This document shows positions 8,651 to 17,312 of a DNA stretch of 64,000 nucleotides, in pieces. Where the stretch lies: assembly GCA_025655575.1 (NCBI GenBank), contig JAHXIP010000006.1, forward strand, positions 1-64,000, written 5' to 3'. Each line of letters begins with the position of its first letter. Position 1 is the first letter of the stretch. This DNA is from Candidatus Thiodiazotropha sp. (ex Monitilora ramsayi) (lineage in GTDB: Bacteria; Pseudomonadota; Gammaproteobacteria; Chromatiales; Chromatiaceae). The translations under genes were made by a program, and so were the position numbers. The notes under the pieces are model-generated. The model worked only from the letters and a program-made list of their open reading frames with translations, was not told the DNA's origin and searched no databases.

Positions 8651-8670
8651 TAGTGTAGTGTCTTACACTA
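8651..8670 (-). promoter_or_regulatory. Palindromic operator candidate before the polyvalent-like gene
   Basis: A perfect inverted repeat TAGTGTA-N6-TACACTA lies about 33 nt upstream of the start codon of the phage-type gene, where a repressor or activator would sit over the promoter. The half-site spacing (centre to centre 13 bp, total 20 bp) suits a dimeric HTH regulator. No regulator gene adjoins it, so the cognate protein is unknown. Confidence 0.4.
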
Positions 8671-8910
8671 TGTATATCAGTGCTTGGGGAGGTCTTTAAC
8701 CGAGAGCCTGTGGGGGAATATCTCAGATAGAGAGTATCTCAATTCAATACAGAATGGCGTTCCTGCACAGGGAGTATCATAGTATTTTCCACAGACTCGT
8801 CCTTCAATCAATGGGAAATCCAGCCTAAGGCCTGGTTCTTTTGCATAGCTGTCTGTCCAGGCAACCCATGCATAATCATCCGGCGACCAGCGACATAGAT
8901 GCGAGAGAAT

Positions 8911-9270
8911 TTACAACAAGTGCTTACCGTCAAAAATCTCTGCTTCGAGTTCAAAAATATCGACACCAGCCACGCAACCTAAATTGGCGCGCATATGTCC
9001 CGGCACCCTGGCTGTCTCATGAAATGTGTAGATACCACAGGTTTTGCAGAAATAGTGTTTGGCGGTTTTTGCGCCAAACTGATAGAGACCTAATGCGTCA
9101 ACTTCAGCCTCGATTCTAAACTGATCGAGCGGAATCACTTGTGTCGACATCATCGCACCTTTGCGGGAGCAAAGAGAGCAAGTACAACGTAACCCTTTCG
9201 TGATCTCCTCTCCCTCGAACGAGAACCTAACTGCGCCACAATGACAACTGCCTTCGTATTGCTCGCTCAT
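8911..9270 (-). CDS. GFA/CENP-V fold zinc protein
   Basis: 119 residues from an ATG with AAGGAG eight bases upstream; the frame continues 42 codons further upstream but without support. The fold's cysteines are all present: GSCHCGAVRF at the start, LRCTCSLCSRKG, and YFCKTCGIYTFHE. These are the seven or so Zn-binding Cys residues of the glutathione-dependent formaldehyde-activating (Gfa)/CENP-V family. Members bind zinc and a few bind glutathione adducts; the activity of most is unknown. It is divergently oriented to msrA and stands alone. Confidence 0.85.
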   Translation of the reverse strand: MSEQYEGSCHCGAVRFSFEGEEITKGLRCTCSLCSRKGAMMSTQVIPLDQFRIEAEVDALGLYQFGAKTAKHYFCKTCGIYTFHETARVPGHMRANLGCVAGVDIFELEAEIFDGKHLL

Positions 9271-9577
9271 ATTCACTTCTCCTTTGGTGGATCTGACATG
9301 AGGCTCTCCGTCCGCATTTACCTTCAATGGTAAAATGGAATGACGAGCTGAAAGCCAGACACACTCGCTTGATTGCAGGCCAGTTCGCAGGAACATCCAT
9401 CTTCACACTTCCTAGGTTCGCTAAAATCTGCTGGCGATAGCCGCTTCACGAGTATAGACAAAAGCCCAACCTGTTGAGAATTATATATCTACTAGCCATT
9501 TATCACTTTTTCATCACACCAGGAACGGTAGATACCTTGTCTGGTCTATCATCACTGTCAACACAGGAGAAATTGGT
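9271..9577. other. Divergent intergenic region between the GFA gene and msrA
   Basis: About 300 bp between oppositely oriented genes, so it should hold promoters for both. I see no clear sigma-70 pair, repeat or RNA gene. The stretch just upstream of msrA is AT-rich (ATTATATATCTACTAG). Confidence 0.4.
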
Positions 9578-10219
9578 ATGAAAAAATTGAAACTACGACA
9601 TTGGGGACTACTCTTGGCAGGGATGTTCATCATCATCTCCGCACAGGCAGAGATAAAAACAGATGAAATGAGCAGTGACGATAGCCTGGCAGTAGCTACT
9701 TTTGCCGGAGGATGTTTCTGGTGTACGGAATCGGATTTTGAAAAGCTGGATGGCGTGGCAAAAGTCATCTCCGGTTATGCCGGTGGCACCCACATGAATC
9801 CGACGTATCAGGAAGTCTCCAGTGGTGCAACAAAACACCTTGAGAGTGTAGAGGTCTACTACGATCCGGATAAAATCAGCTATGACAAACTGCTTGATGC
9901 CTTTTGGAAAATGGTCAATCCCACCGATATGGGGGGGCAATTTGTCGACCGTGGCTATCAATATTCCACTGCCATCTTCTATCACAATGAGGCGCAACGC
10001 AGGACTGCCGAGGCCTCTCTCAAAAGACTGAGTGCCAGCGGCCGCTACGATCAGGCAATTGTGACGCCAATCCGCGAAGCCGGTACTTTTTATGATGCAG
10101 AAGATTATCACCAGGACTACTACAAGCGTAATCCTGTGCGCTACAAATTCTATCGCTGGAACTCAGGGCGAGATCAGTACCTGGCAAAGGTCTGGGGTAA
10201 AGAGACACTGCACAACTGA
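9578..10219 (+). CDS. msrA: Peptide-methionine (S)-S-oxide reductase MsrA, exported form
   Basis: 213 residues. A signal peptide (MKKLKLRHWGLLLAGMFIIISAQA) puts the mature protein in the periplasm. The active-site motif GGCFWCTE gives catalytic C46 with C49, followed by the family motifs SGYAGG, PTYQEVSSG, HLESVEVYYDP and an ending consistent with full length. MsrA reduces methionine-S-sulfoxide in proteins, here presumably exported ones, which needs a periplasmic thiol donor; the tandem thioredoxin protein elsewhere in the window could be one, but that is speculation. AGGAGA precedes the start. Confidence 0.95.
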   Translation: MKKLKLRHWGLLLAGMFIIISAQAEIKTDEMSSDDSLAVATFAGGCFWCTESDFEKLDGVAKVISGYAGGTHMNPTYQEVSSGATKHLESVEVYYDPDKISYDKLLDAFWKMVNPTDMGGQFVDRGYQYSTAIFYHNEAQRRTAEASLKRLSASGRYDQAIVTPIREAGTFYDAEDYHQDYYKRNPVRYKFYRWNSGRDQYLAKVWGKETLHN

Positions 10220-10224
10220 GATGA

Positions 10225-10254
10225 GTCATTCCCACCTAGTCAGGTGGGAATGAC
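10225..10254 (+). repeat. REP-like perfect hairpin after msrA
   Basis: A 13-bp perfect inverted repeat, GTCATTCCCACCT and AGGTGGGAATGAC, with a 4-nt loop, starts 5 nt after the msrA stop. The GTCATTCCC..GGGAATGAC termini resemble dispersed palindromic repeats common in proteobacteria. It may also end or stabilise the msrA transcript; there is no T-run. Confidence 0.55.
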
Positions 10255-10399
10255 GCCTAAATACTCTCTGTCTGAATTGCTCTTCCCCGCAGGTAGGCGA
10301 CTTCCCTAAAAGCCGCTTGTTTTCTGAGAACGCCCCACAAATGCTGTATAGCATTCGCTTATCCGTCTAAATTACCCATCAAAACAGTATGTTAAAAAT

Positions 10400-10413
10400 A
10401 TGATTCTAATCAA
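10400..10413 (+). promoter_or_regulatory. FNR/ANR-like box upstream of the diheme cytochrome
   Basis: ATGAT-TCTA-ATCAA matches the TTGAT-N4-ATCAA FNR consensus at 9 of 10 positions. A possible -10 hexamer (TCTAAA at 10434-10439) would put transcription start about 40 nt from the box centre, the class II activator spacing. This suggests low-oxygen induction of the cytochrome gene; it is inferred from sequence alone. Confidence 0.4.
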
Positions 10414-10541
10414 TAATTCACATTAAGACTGCTTCTAAACCCACATTTTTTTTGGTAAATTAGCCGCATATCAATATTTGTATAGCAAATAGGAGTTGCT
10501 TTCATACATATACCAAAGCATCACTGACTGAGAGGTTTATC

Positions 10542-11240
10542 GTGATCGGACCGAGGACCTTAATCTACTTAACACTCCCCTTCGTTATCGGGGGTTTTAG
10601 CACAGTGGGCTTTGCAGGATGGGACGAGGCACGACTCGAGCGGGAAGAGGCAGCACTACTGACCCCCAATCCAGCCAACGGCAAAATTGTCTATGAAGGG
10701 TGTGCCGTCTGTCACATGCCTGAGGGCTGGGGCACTCCCAACGGTGCCTACCCCCAAATCGCCGGCCAGCACCATTCCGTCACTATCAAGCAGCTTGCTG
10801 ATATTCGCGCCAACAACCGCGATAACCCATCGATGTTCCCCTTTGCGATCCCAGAGGAGATCGGCGGTGCACAATCCCTTGCCGATGTCGCTGCTTATAT
10901 AGAGATACTGAAGATGACGACGGCAACCGGCAAAGGCGATGGAACCGATCTCTCCTATGGCGAGGAGCTCTATCGTGATAACTGCACCGAGTGCCATGGA
11001 GAGCAAGGTGAAGGCAACCCAAAAGACGCTTACCCACTCATCCAGGGCCAACACTACAATTATTTACTGCGACAATTGACGTGGATACAAAATGGTAAGC
11101 GCCGTAATGCCAACAGCGACATGATGAAAATCATCGAAGGTTTCAGCGAGCGGGAGTTCAAGGCATTGGCTGACTACATCTCGAGGATGCTGCCCAGTGA
11201 AGAGAAGCTCTCTCCCTATACCTGGAAAGATCGAAGATAG
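10542..11240 (+). CDS. Periplasmic diheme cytochrome c (c4/c553-like)
   Basis: 232 residues from a GTG start with GAGAGG seven bases upstream. A signal peptide ends near GFAG (residue 26). Two class I cytochrome domains follow, each with one heme site: CAVCH (C54-H58) and CTECH (C148-H152), with candidate axial Met residues MFPFAIP (M98) and NSDMMK near the C-terminus. Tandem class I domains are typical of cytochrome c4, an electron carrier to terminal oxidases. A downstream diguanylate cyclase gene starts 17 nt after its stop and could be cotranscribed. The exact redox partner is not inferable. Confidence 0.9.
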   Translation: MIGPRTLIYLTLPFVIGGFSTVGFAGWDEARLEREEAALLTPNPANGKIVYEGCAVCHMPEGWGTPNGAYPQIAGQHHSVTIKQLADIRANNRDNPSMFPFAIPEEIGGAQSLADVAAYIEILKMTTATGKGDGTDLSYGEELYRDNCTECHGEQGEGNPKDAYPLIQGQHYNYLLRQLTWIQNGKRRNANSDMMKIIEGFSEREFKALADYISRMLPSEEKLSPYTWKDRR

Positions 11241-11257
11241 CGTCAAAATAGCCAACA

Positions 11258-12910
11258 ATGGTCAATAGCAATCACCTCAATGCAGATCAACCCAGTGAGT
11301 TTTCCATGAAAAAGGAACTTCTCGTCAGCTTCCTGTTGCTATTCATTCCCGCATCGCTACTCATTAGCACCATCTTCTATGCCTTCTCCAATCAGTCGCA
11401 GAGATACGAACTCCAGACAATCCAGATCCGTGAAGAGTCCGCATTGCGTAGCGCCACTGAACTCACTTCAATGCTGTTCGAGCAGAAACTGTCCGATCTG
11501 ATGGTACTTGCTGAAGGAGAAACACTGAGAAAATATCTGCATGATGACAGCATGCTTAATTGGGTACACGTCGCCCGCGAGTTTTCTCTGTTTGCCAGGC
11601 GGAAACCAAAATATGCTCAGATCCGTTATATCGGTATCGATGGGAAGGAGCTGGTCAGAGTTAACAACAGAGCTGGCGAACAAGAGATTGTTCCCAAAAC
11701 CCTCTTACAGAATAAAGGTGACCGCTACTATGTTCAGGAAGCCATCAAACTGAGCCAGGGTGACATCTATGTCTCTCCCCTGGATCTGAATATGGAAAAT
11801 GGGGCTATCGAACAACCGATTGTCCCCACCATTCGCTTCGCCACACCGGTACACGACGGCTACGGTACGCTGCGAGGCATTCTGATCATCAACTACACCC
11901 CGGAAGAATTGTTAGACCGGATCGCTGATATTTTCAAAACACTGATTGGCGATACCGTCATGCTTAACAGTGACGGCTACTGGTTGATGGGAGCCCCCGA
12001 TGAACAACTCTGGGGTTTCATGCATGACAGCGAAGAGACATTCGGCAAGCAGCATCCCGATGTCTGGGCAACACTTTTACACAGTGAAAGCGGATCTGTT
12101 TCCACACAATCCGGCCTCTTCATCTACCAACGCGCTTTCCCGTTGAATCGTGCCAAATTGGGTTCGGTCGAAAACATCCAAATGGATGCTGCGGCAGATC
12201 AACCAACAGCCAAAGACCGCTACTGGTTCTATGTCTCCCATATATCCAAAGCGCTTATTGATGATCTCTCGTCCAAGCGTGCCTTGATCTCATCAATCAC
12301 CTATCTATTGCTTTTTCTCGTTACCGCATTCATTAGTTCAATCTATGCAAAAAATGCCGTCCAGAAGAAACTGGCTTTTCTCAGGCTCCAACAACATGCA
12401 ACAACGGATGAGCTAACCAACATTGCCAACCGTCGAGAACTGCAAAAAACCGGAGAGAACGAATTCAAGCGCGCCCATCGCTTTAACAGGAACTACGCAA
12501 TCCTGATGATTGACCTGGATCACTTCAAAGTCATCAACGACACCCATGGCCACAGCATAGGCGATGAAGTTCTCAAACATATCGCCAACATCTGTCTCGA
12601 CATAACCAGAACGGAAGACCTCCTGGCTCGCTACGGTGGAGAAGAGTTTGTCATGCTCCTACCGGAAACAGATATTGAAGGTGCCAGACAACTGGCAGAG
12701 CGGATTTGCCAGGATGTACGAAACCGCCCCTTTGAATCCGCAAACGGTCCCATTTCCATCACCGTCAGCATCGGGGTCAGTGAAATAGGACCGGTTGATA
12801 CTAGCTATTCCGATATCCTGCTTCGAGCCGACAAGGCGCTCTATCAGGCAAAGAGCGAAGGCAGAGACCGGGTAGTTGTCATGAGTGTAAAAATTATTGA
12901 AAAAAGCTAG
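11258..12910 (+). CDS. Membrane diguanylate cyclase with periplasmic Cache-like sensor
   Basis: 550 residues: a cytoplasmic N-tail, a transmembrane helix (about 20-42), a periplasmic sensor of about 290 residues with double-Cache character (YIGIDGKELVRVNN and the RFATPVHDGYGTLRGILIINYTPEEL segment), a second helix (about 340-362) and a C-terminal GGEEF domain. The active motif is GGEEF (about residue 460) and an RTED inhibitory I-site lies exactly five residues before it, so it should make cyclic-di-GMP with product feedback. The ligand is unknown; small organic acids are common Cache ligands. It follows the cytochrome gene closely. Confidence 0.9.
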   Translation: MVNSNHLNADQPSEFSMKKELLVSFLLLFIPASLLISTIFYAFSNQSQRYELQTIQIREESALRSATELTSMLFEQKLSDLMVLAEGETLRKYLHDDSMLNWVHVAREFSLFARRKPKYAQIRYIGIDGKELVRVNNRAGEQEIVPKTLLQNKGDRYYVQEAIKLSQGDIYVSPLDLNMENGAIEQPIVPTIRFATPVHDGYGTLRGILIINYTPEELLDRIADIFKTLIGDTVMLNSDGYWLMGAPDEQLWGFMHDSEETFGKQHPDVWATLLHSESGSVSTQSGLFIYQRAFPLNRAKLGSVENIQMDAAADQPTAKDRYWFYVSHISKALIDDLSSKRALISSITYLLLFLVTAFISSIYAKNAVQKKLAFLRLQQHATTDELTNIANRRELQKTGENEFKRAHRFNRNYAILMIDLDHFKVINDTHGHSIGDEVLKHIANICLDITRTEDLLARYGGEEFVMLLPETDIEGARQLAERICQDVRNRPFESANGPISITVSIGVSEIGPVDTSYSDILLRADKALYQAKSEGRDRVVVMSVKIIEKS

Positions 12911-13027
12911 AAAGACAACACGCTGGGCAAATTACACGTCTTACAGATAAGCTCACTTAGCGCCTCATTTCCTCACCATTAATTGATGGCCAGTGCAATA
13001 GTAGTACCCGCCAAATGTGCAACTGAC

Positions 13028-13046
13028 AAGCTGAGACCATCAGCTT
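13028..13046 (+). terminator. Weak hairpin after the diguanylate cyclase gene
   Basis: Perfect 7-bp stem AAGCTGA/TCAGCTT with a 5-nt loop, followed by ATTTG. It lies 117 nt past the cyclase stop; a weak terminator at best. Confidence 0.25.
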
Positions 13047-13115
13047 ATTTGATGCAAACGATAGTTCTTGTTTTAGAATAGCTTACCGTCGCTATATCCC
13101 ATTCAAAACAAGGGT

Positions 13116-13134
13116 AATTGTGCATTGCACAATT
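13116..13134. promoter_or_regulatory. Palindrome upstream of glcD, candidate regulator site
   Basis: AATTGTGCATTGCACAATT is a perfect 9-bp inverted repeat about one base. GntR-family regulators of two-carbon and three-carbon hydroxy-acid genes often bind AATTG..CAATT-type palindromes, so it may be the glc operator, but it is 382 nt from the glcD start and no regulator gene is present. Confidence 0.35.
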
Positions 13135-13516
13135 CAAATTGAGAGGTTAGAATCCTCTACTTCTGAACTGATTCCAAAGGAATCTGGGTGGATACAAAAT
13201 ATAAATAATAATTTTTCCTCTTGATAAGGGGTGAACGCGTTACCTAAGATCTTCCCGGTTCAATCAAACATATCGTTTTTGGATCACAGCATAAAATTCG
13301 AAGAAGATCACCGGCGCTCTCCATCAGGCACGAACCCTTACCAGGTGGAAGATGATTTTCACTATCAAATGGATGTTGATAGCTGAAGCAAGTGGGCAGA
13401 TGATAACAATCAATCGTCAACATGATCACCAATGTTGATGAAACAAATGATCCAGCGCCTCGAATGGCGGTTGGGTCTTTGCTACTAAGATTCATCTGAC
13501 CAGGACATAATCAGGC

Positions 13517-15010
13517 ATGAGTTTGCATTCACCACAGCAGACAGACAGCGCCCAGCTAAAGGTGGACAAAACCACCCTCCTCTCGGCCTTTGGTAAATTT
13601 CTGCCCCCCGAGGCTATCCTCTTCGAAAACGAGGATTTACATCCCTACGAGTGCGACGGGCTCTCGGCCTATCGCCAACTGCCTCTGATTGTCGTGCTAC
13701 CCCGCACCGTCGATGAGGTACAGCAAATCATGCGTCTCTGTCATGAGCATGACGTACCCGTTGTGGCCCGGGGTACGGGTACCGGACTGTCCGGAGGCGC
13801 CCTGCCCTTGGCAGAAGGCGTGGTCCTTAGTCTGGCCCGGCTCAAGTCGATCCTGGAGATTGATCCTGTCAACCGAACGGCCCGGGTACAGCCAGGGGTC
13901 CGCAATTTGGCAATTTCTGACGCCGTCAAACCTGATGGCCTCTACTACGCACCCGATCCATCTTCACAAATTGCCTGTACTATCGGTGGCAATATCGCTG
14001 AGAATTCCGGAGGCGTGCACTGCCTTAAATACGGCCTGACTGTCCACAATACACTTAAACTCAAAGTGGTAACTGTCGAGGGTGAGCTCATCACCATCGG
14101 CTCTGATGCCCTCGATAGCCCAGGCTATGATCTTTTGGCGCTAATGATCGGCTCTGAGGGCATGCTCGGTGTGGTGGTGGAGGTAACAGTCAAGCTGCTA
14201 CCACTGCCAGAGCGGGCGCAAGTAGTGCTTGCCGCCTTCGATGATGTTGAGAAGGCAGGAACCGCAGTGGGTGAGATCATAGCAGCAGGCATTATCCCGG
14301 CAGGTCTTGAGATGATGGATGGCCCCGCCATACAGGCAGCCGAAGACTTTGTACATGCCGGCTATCCCACCGACGCAGCAGCTATTCTGCTATGTGAGGT
14401 CGACGGCAGTAACCAGGAAGTCTCCGAACACATTCTGGCTGTGCGGGAACTGTTGCAGGCCTCAGGCTCCACCGAAGTCCGTACCGCCAACGATGAGGCC
14501 GAACGCCTGCGCTTCTGGCAGGGACGCAAGTCCGCATTCCCGGCAGTAGGCCGCCTCTCACCAGATTATTACTGTATGGATGGCACCATTCCGAGACATC
14601 GCCTGCCTGAGGTTCTGAAAAAGACAGCGGAGCTCTCACGTACCTACAATCTGCCGGTAGCCAACGTTTTTCATGCGGGGGACGGGAATATGCACCCGCT
14701 GATCCTCTATAACGCCAATAATCCGGGCGAGTTGGAGCGTACCGAAGAGCTGGGCGGAAAGATCCTCGAGCTCTGTGTCTCCGTGGGCGGCACCATTACC
14801 GGTGAGCATGGCGTTGGTATCGAGAAGATCAACCAGATGTGCTTCCAGTTTAAGCCGGAAGAGCTGGCGCAGTTTCGTGCTGTCAAACACGCTTTTGATC
14901 CCGATGAGCTGCTCAACCCTGGTAAGGGTATCCCCACGCCGAAGCGCTGTTCTGAGTATCGTGCCCTGGGCAATCATCAACATCCACACGATGATGAGGC
15001 CAGCTCATGA
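13517..15010 (+). CDS. glcD: Glycolate oxidase FAD-binding subunit GlcD
   Basis: 497 residues, the usual GlcD length. The FAD-binding PCMH domain (about 50-230) shows RGTGTGLSGGALPLAEGVVLSL and the GGNIAENSGG segment. The C-terminal FAD-oxidase domain ends with the HAGDGNMHPL and GGTITGEHGVG motifs and NPGKG. Together with GlcE and GlcF it oxidises glycolate to glyoxylate at the cytoplasmic face of the membrane, passing electrons to quinone. It heads an operon and its stop overlaps the glcE start (ATGA), indicating translational coupling. A D-lactate dehydrogenase is the alternative for the family, but the GlcD-E-F-glcB order settles it. Confidence 0.95.
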   Translation: MSLHSPQQTDSAQLKVDKTTLLSAFGKFLPPEAILFENEDLHPYECDGLSAYRQLPLIVVLPRTVDEVQQIMRLCHEHDVPVVARGTGTGLSGGALPLAEGVVLSLARLKSILEIDPVNRTARVQPGVRNLAISDAVKPDGLYYAPDPSSQIACTIGGNIAENSGGVHCLKYGLTVHNTLKLKVVTVEGELITIGSDALDSPGYDLLALMIGSEGMLGVVVEVTVKLLPLPERAQVVLAAFDDVEKAGTAVGEIIAAGIIPAGLEMMDGPAIQAAEDFVHAGYPTDAAAILLCEVDGSNQEVSEHILAVRELLQASGSTEVRTANDEAERLRFWQGRKSAFPAVGRLSPDYYCMDGTIPRHRLPEVLKKTAELSRTYNLPVANVFHAGDGNMHPLILYNANNPGELERTEELGGKILELCVSVGGTITGEHGVGIEKINQMCFQFKPEELAQFRAVKHAFDPDELLNPGKGIPTPKRCSEYRALGNHQHPHDDEASS

Positions 15011-16071
15011 ATGGAGATCAGGCGAAGTTACTCCAGGAGCAGGTTGTCTCAGCAGCGGCCGAGCAGCAGACACTCGACATTCAGGCAGGAAATACCAAGC
15101 GATTTCTCGGCAGATCACCACAAGGAGAACCGCTGGATCTCACCACGCACCAGGGCATCCTGAGTTATGAACCCAAGGAGCTGGTGATCACCGCTCGCAG
15201 CGGTACACCACTTCATGAGATCGAAGCCGCCCTTGCTGAAAAAGACCAGATGCTCCCCTTTGACCCGCCCCATTTCGGCGCTCATGCAACCCTCGGCGGT
15301 ACCATCGCCGCTGGTCTTTCAGGTCCTCGCCGCCCCTATACCGGCTCTGCCAGAGATTTTGTTCTTGGAACACGCGTGCTGAACGGACGTGGTGAGATAC
15401 TGAGATTCGGTGGCGAGGTGATGAAAAATGTGGCGGGCTATGACGTCTCCCGGCTGATGACCGGCGCCATGGGAACCTTGGGGGTGATCCTCGACATCAG
15501 TCTCAAAGTGCTGCCGATCCCAGCCAGTGAGATCACCCTGGCCATCACCAGCTCCGCTGAAAACGCACTCAAGCAATTTAATGCCTGGTCCGGCAAGCCC
15601 ATTCCCTTGTCTGCTGCGGTTTGTGATGGTGAGCGGGCTTACATTCGCCTCTCTGGTGCGACAACATCCGTCGAAGCTGCCCGGCATGCAATAGGTGGTG
15701 ACATGGTCGATGACAGCCATGCCTTCTGGCGGAAAAAAATGCTTGAGCATCAGCATGCTTTTTTCCAGGGCAGCGGCGACCTATGGCTTATCTCAGTACC
15801 GTCCTCAACCCCCAGTGACAGTTTTCCGGATAATTGCCTGATCGACTGGGGTGGTGCTTTGCGCTGGATCAGAACGGACTTACAACCACAGGTGGTTTTT
15901 CAAACTGCTGGTGAACTCGGCGGACATGCCACGCTGTTCCGTGGAGGTGAGCGCCAGGGACAGGTTTTTCAACCGCTCCCCAAAACCACCATGGATCTCC
16001 ATCAACGGCTAAAACTGGCCTTTGATCCTCAGCGTATTTTTAATCCCGGTCGCATGTACGCGGAACTCTAA
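15007..16071 (+). CDS. glcE: Glycolate oxidase FAD-binding subunit GlcE
   Basis: 354 residues. A shorter FAD_binding_4 protein lacking the large GlcD C-terminal domain. Motifs include ITARSGTPLHEIEAAL, the GGTIAAGLSGPRR loop and a GGEVMKNVAGYDVSRLM segment characteristic of GlcE, ending LAFDPQRIFNPGRMY. It is the second flavin-type subunit of glycolate oxidase. It overlaps glcD by four bases and is followed by glcF after 3 bp, so the three subunits are translated together. Confidence 0.95.
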   Translation: MNGDQAKLLQEQVVSAAAEQQTLDIQAGNTKRFLGRSPQGEPLDLTTHQGILSYEPKELVITARSGTPLHEIEAALAEKDQMLPFDPPHFGAHATLGGTIAAGLSGPRRPYTGSARDFVLGTRVLNGRGEILRFGGEVMKNVAGYDVSRLMTGAMGTLGVILDISLKVLPIPASEITLAITSSAENALKQFNAWSGKPIPLSAAVCDGERAYIRLSGATTSVEAARHAIGGDMVDDSHAFWRKKMLEHQHAFFQGSGDLWLISVPSSTPSDSFPDNCLIDWGGALRWIRTDLQPQVVFQTAGELGGHATLFRGGERQGQVFQPLPKTTMDLHQRLKLAFDPQRIFNPGRMYAEL

Positions 16072-16074
16072 GGC

Positions 16075-17307
16075 ATGGAAACATCGATTGTAAAAACCTA
16101 CTTGGAGACCCCCGAAGGCCAGGAAGCCGAAAAGATACTACGTGCCTGCGTACATTGTGGGTTCTGTACCGCTACCTGCCCCACCTATCAAATCCTCGGC
16201 GATGAGCTTGATGGGCCGCGTGGACGAATCTACCTCATAAAACAGGTGCTTGAGGGAAAAACCCCCACACATCGAACGCAACAGCATCTGGACCGATGTC
16301 TCACCTGCCGTTCCTGCGAGACGACTTGCCCCTCCGGTGTTCAATACAGCCGACTGGCTGATATCGGCCGGGAGATTGTTGAGGGTAAAGTCAGGCGCCC
16401 ACTAACTGAGAGACTCAAACGTTTCGGTCTGCGCAAACTCCTGCCCTATCCTCGTCGCTTTGCATTCTTACTGACCTTAGGCAGGGCCGCCCGCCCCTTC
16501 ATGCCGGATCATCTGCGGCGAAAGCTGCCAAGCATTCAGTCAAGGACAACTCGACTTGAAGCCGTTCATAAAAGACGAATGCTGGTATTGGAAGGCTGTG
16601 CGCAGCAAGCCGCCACACCCAACACCAATGCTGCCACAGCGCGTCTCCTGCACAGGCTTGGCATCTCTCTCATCAGTGAACCTCAGAGCGGTTGCTGCGG
16701 CGCTGTCAGCCATCATCTCTCTGCCCAGAATGAGTCTCGCCAGGCCATGCGGCGCAACATCGATGCCTGGTGGCCACATATCGAGGCGGGCGCGGAGGCC
16801 ATTGTCATCACCGCCAGCGGCTGCGGCGCGATGGTCAAGGAGTATGGCCACCTGATGAGGCATGACCCGGCCTATGCGGATAAGGCAGCTACCGTTTCAT
16901 CGCTGACGCGAGACATCGCTGAAATACTGACGCAAGAAGATCTGACATCACTCTCTATTCAGGGTGGTGGCAAACCCATCGCCTTCCACTCTCCCTGTAC
17001 GCTGCAACATGGCCAGAAGTTGCCCGGTATCGTCGAGTCGATTCTTCAGCGTCTCGACTACAAGCTCACGCCTGTTGCTGACAACCATCTTTGCTGCGGC
17101 TCTGCGGGCACCTACTCCCTGCTGCAGTCGGAACTGTCACAACAACTGCTGACGCAGAAACTCTCCAGTCTGACAGAGGGTCAGCCCGATCTGATTGCCA
17201 CTGCCAATATCGGCTGCCAGCTACACCTCGCATCCCAGTCGGAGATTCCAGTACAACACTGGATCGAGTTACTCGATGAAGCCATGCAAAAGGACTACCG
17301 AGAATAA
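16075..17307 (+). CDS. glcF: Glycolate oxidase iron-sulfur subunit GlcF
   Basis: 410 residues. Two 4Fe-4S motifs lie near the N-terminus (CVHCGFCTATCPTY and CLTCRSCETTCPSG), followed by two CCG domains (SGCCGAVSHHL near residue 205 and LCCGSAGTYSLL near residue 342) that bind further cofactor or heterodisulfide-type clusters. It takes electrons from GlcD/GlcE to the quinone pool. All expected cysteines are present, so the enzyme should be functional. Confidence 0.95.
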   Translation: METSIVKTYLETPEGQEAEKILRACVHCGFCTATCPTYQILGDELDGPRGRIYLIKQVLEGKTPTHRTQQHLDRCLTCRSCETTCPSGVQYSRLADIGREIVEGKVRRPLTERLKRFGLRKLLPYPRRFAFLLTLGRAARPFMPDHLRRKLPSIQSRTTRLEAVHKRRMLVLEGCAQQAATPNTNAATARLLHRLGISLISEPQSGCCGAVSHHLSAQNESRQAMRRNIDAWWPHIEAGAEAIVITASGCGAMVKEYGHLMRHDPAYADKAATVSSLTRDIAEILTQEDLTSLSIQGGGKPIAFHSPCTLQHGQKLPGIVESILQRLDYKLTPVADNHLCCGSAGTYSLLQSELSQQLLTQKLSSLTEGQPDLIATANIGCQLHLASQSEIPVQHWIELLDEAMQKDYRE

Positions 17308-17312
17308 CGCTT

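Larger units (their letters stand above)
10220..10541. other. Intergenic region between msrA and a diheme cytochrome c
   Basis: The stretch holds a perfect 13-bp palindromic repeat just after msrA and an FNR-like box about 135 nt before the cytochrome gene, both listed separately. The rest is AT-rich leader sequence without an open frame. Confidence 0.5.
12911..13516. other. Gene-free region upstream of the glycolate operon
   Basis: About 600 bp. It contains a small hairpin after the cyclase gene, a perfect 9-bp palindrome and a T-arm-like mini hairpin (13142-13158, AGAGG/CCTCT stem with TTAGAAT loop, not part of a full tRNA). The rest shows no convincing gene; the 83-codon minus-strand frame at 13244-13495 lacks a ribosome binding site and coding character. 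The glc promoter and regulator sites should be here. Confidence 0.5.

Noticed and set aside
13142..13158. T-arm-like hairpin (AGAGG/CCTCT with TTAGAAT loop) suggesting a tRNA
   Set aside because: No acceptor, D-arm or anticodon arm can be built around it, so it is not a tRNA gene or clear remnant.
13244..13495. 83-codon minus-strand frame in the glc leader
   Set aside because: No ribosome binding site, unusual composition, no recognisable motif, and it covers the region where the glc promoter must lie.
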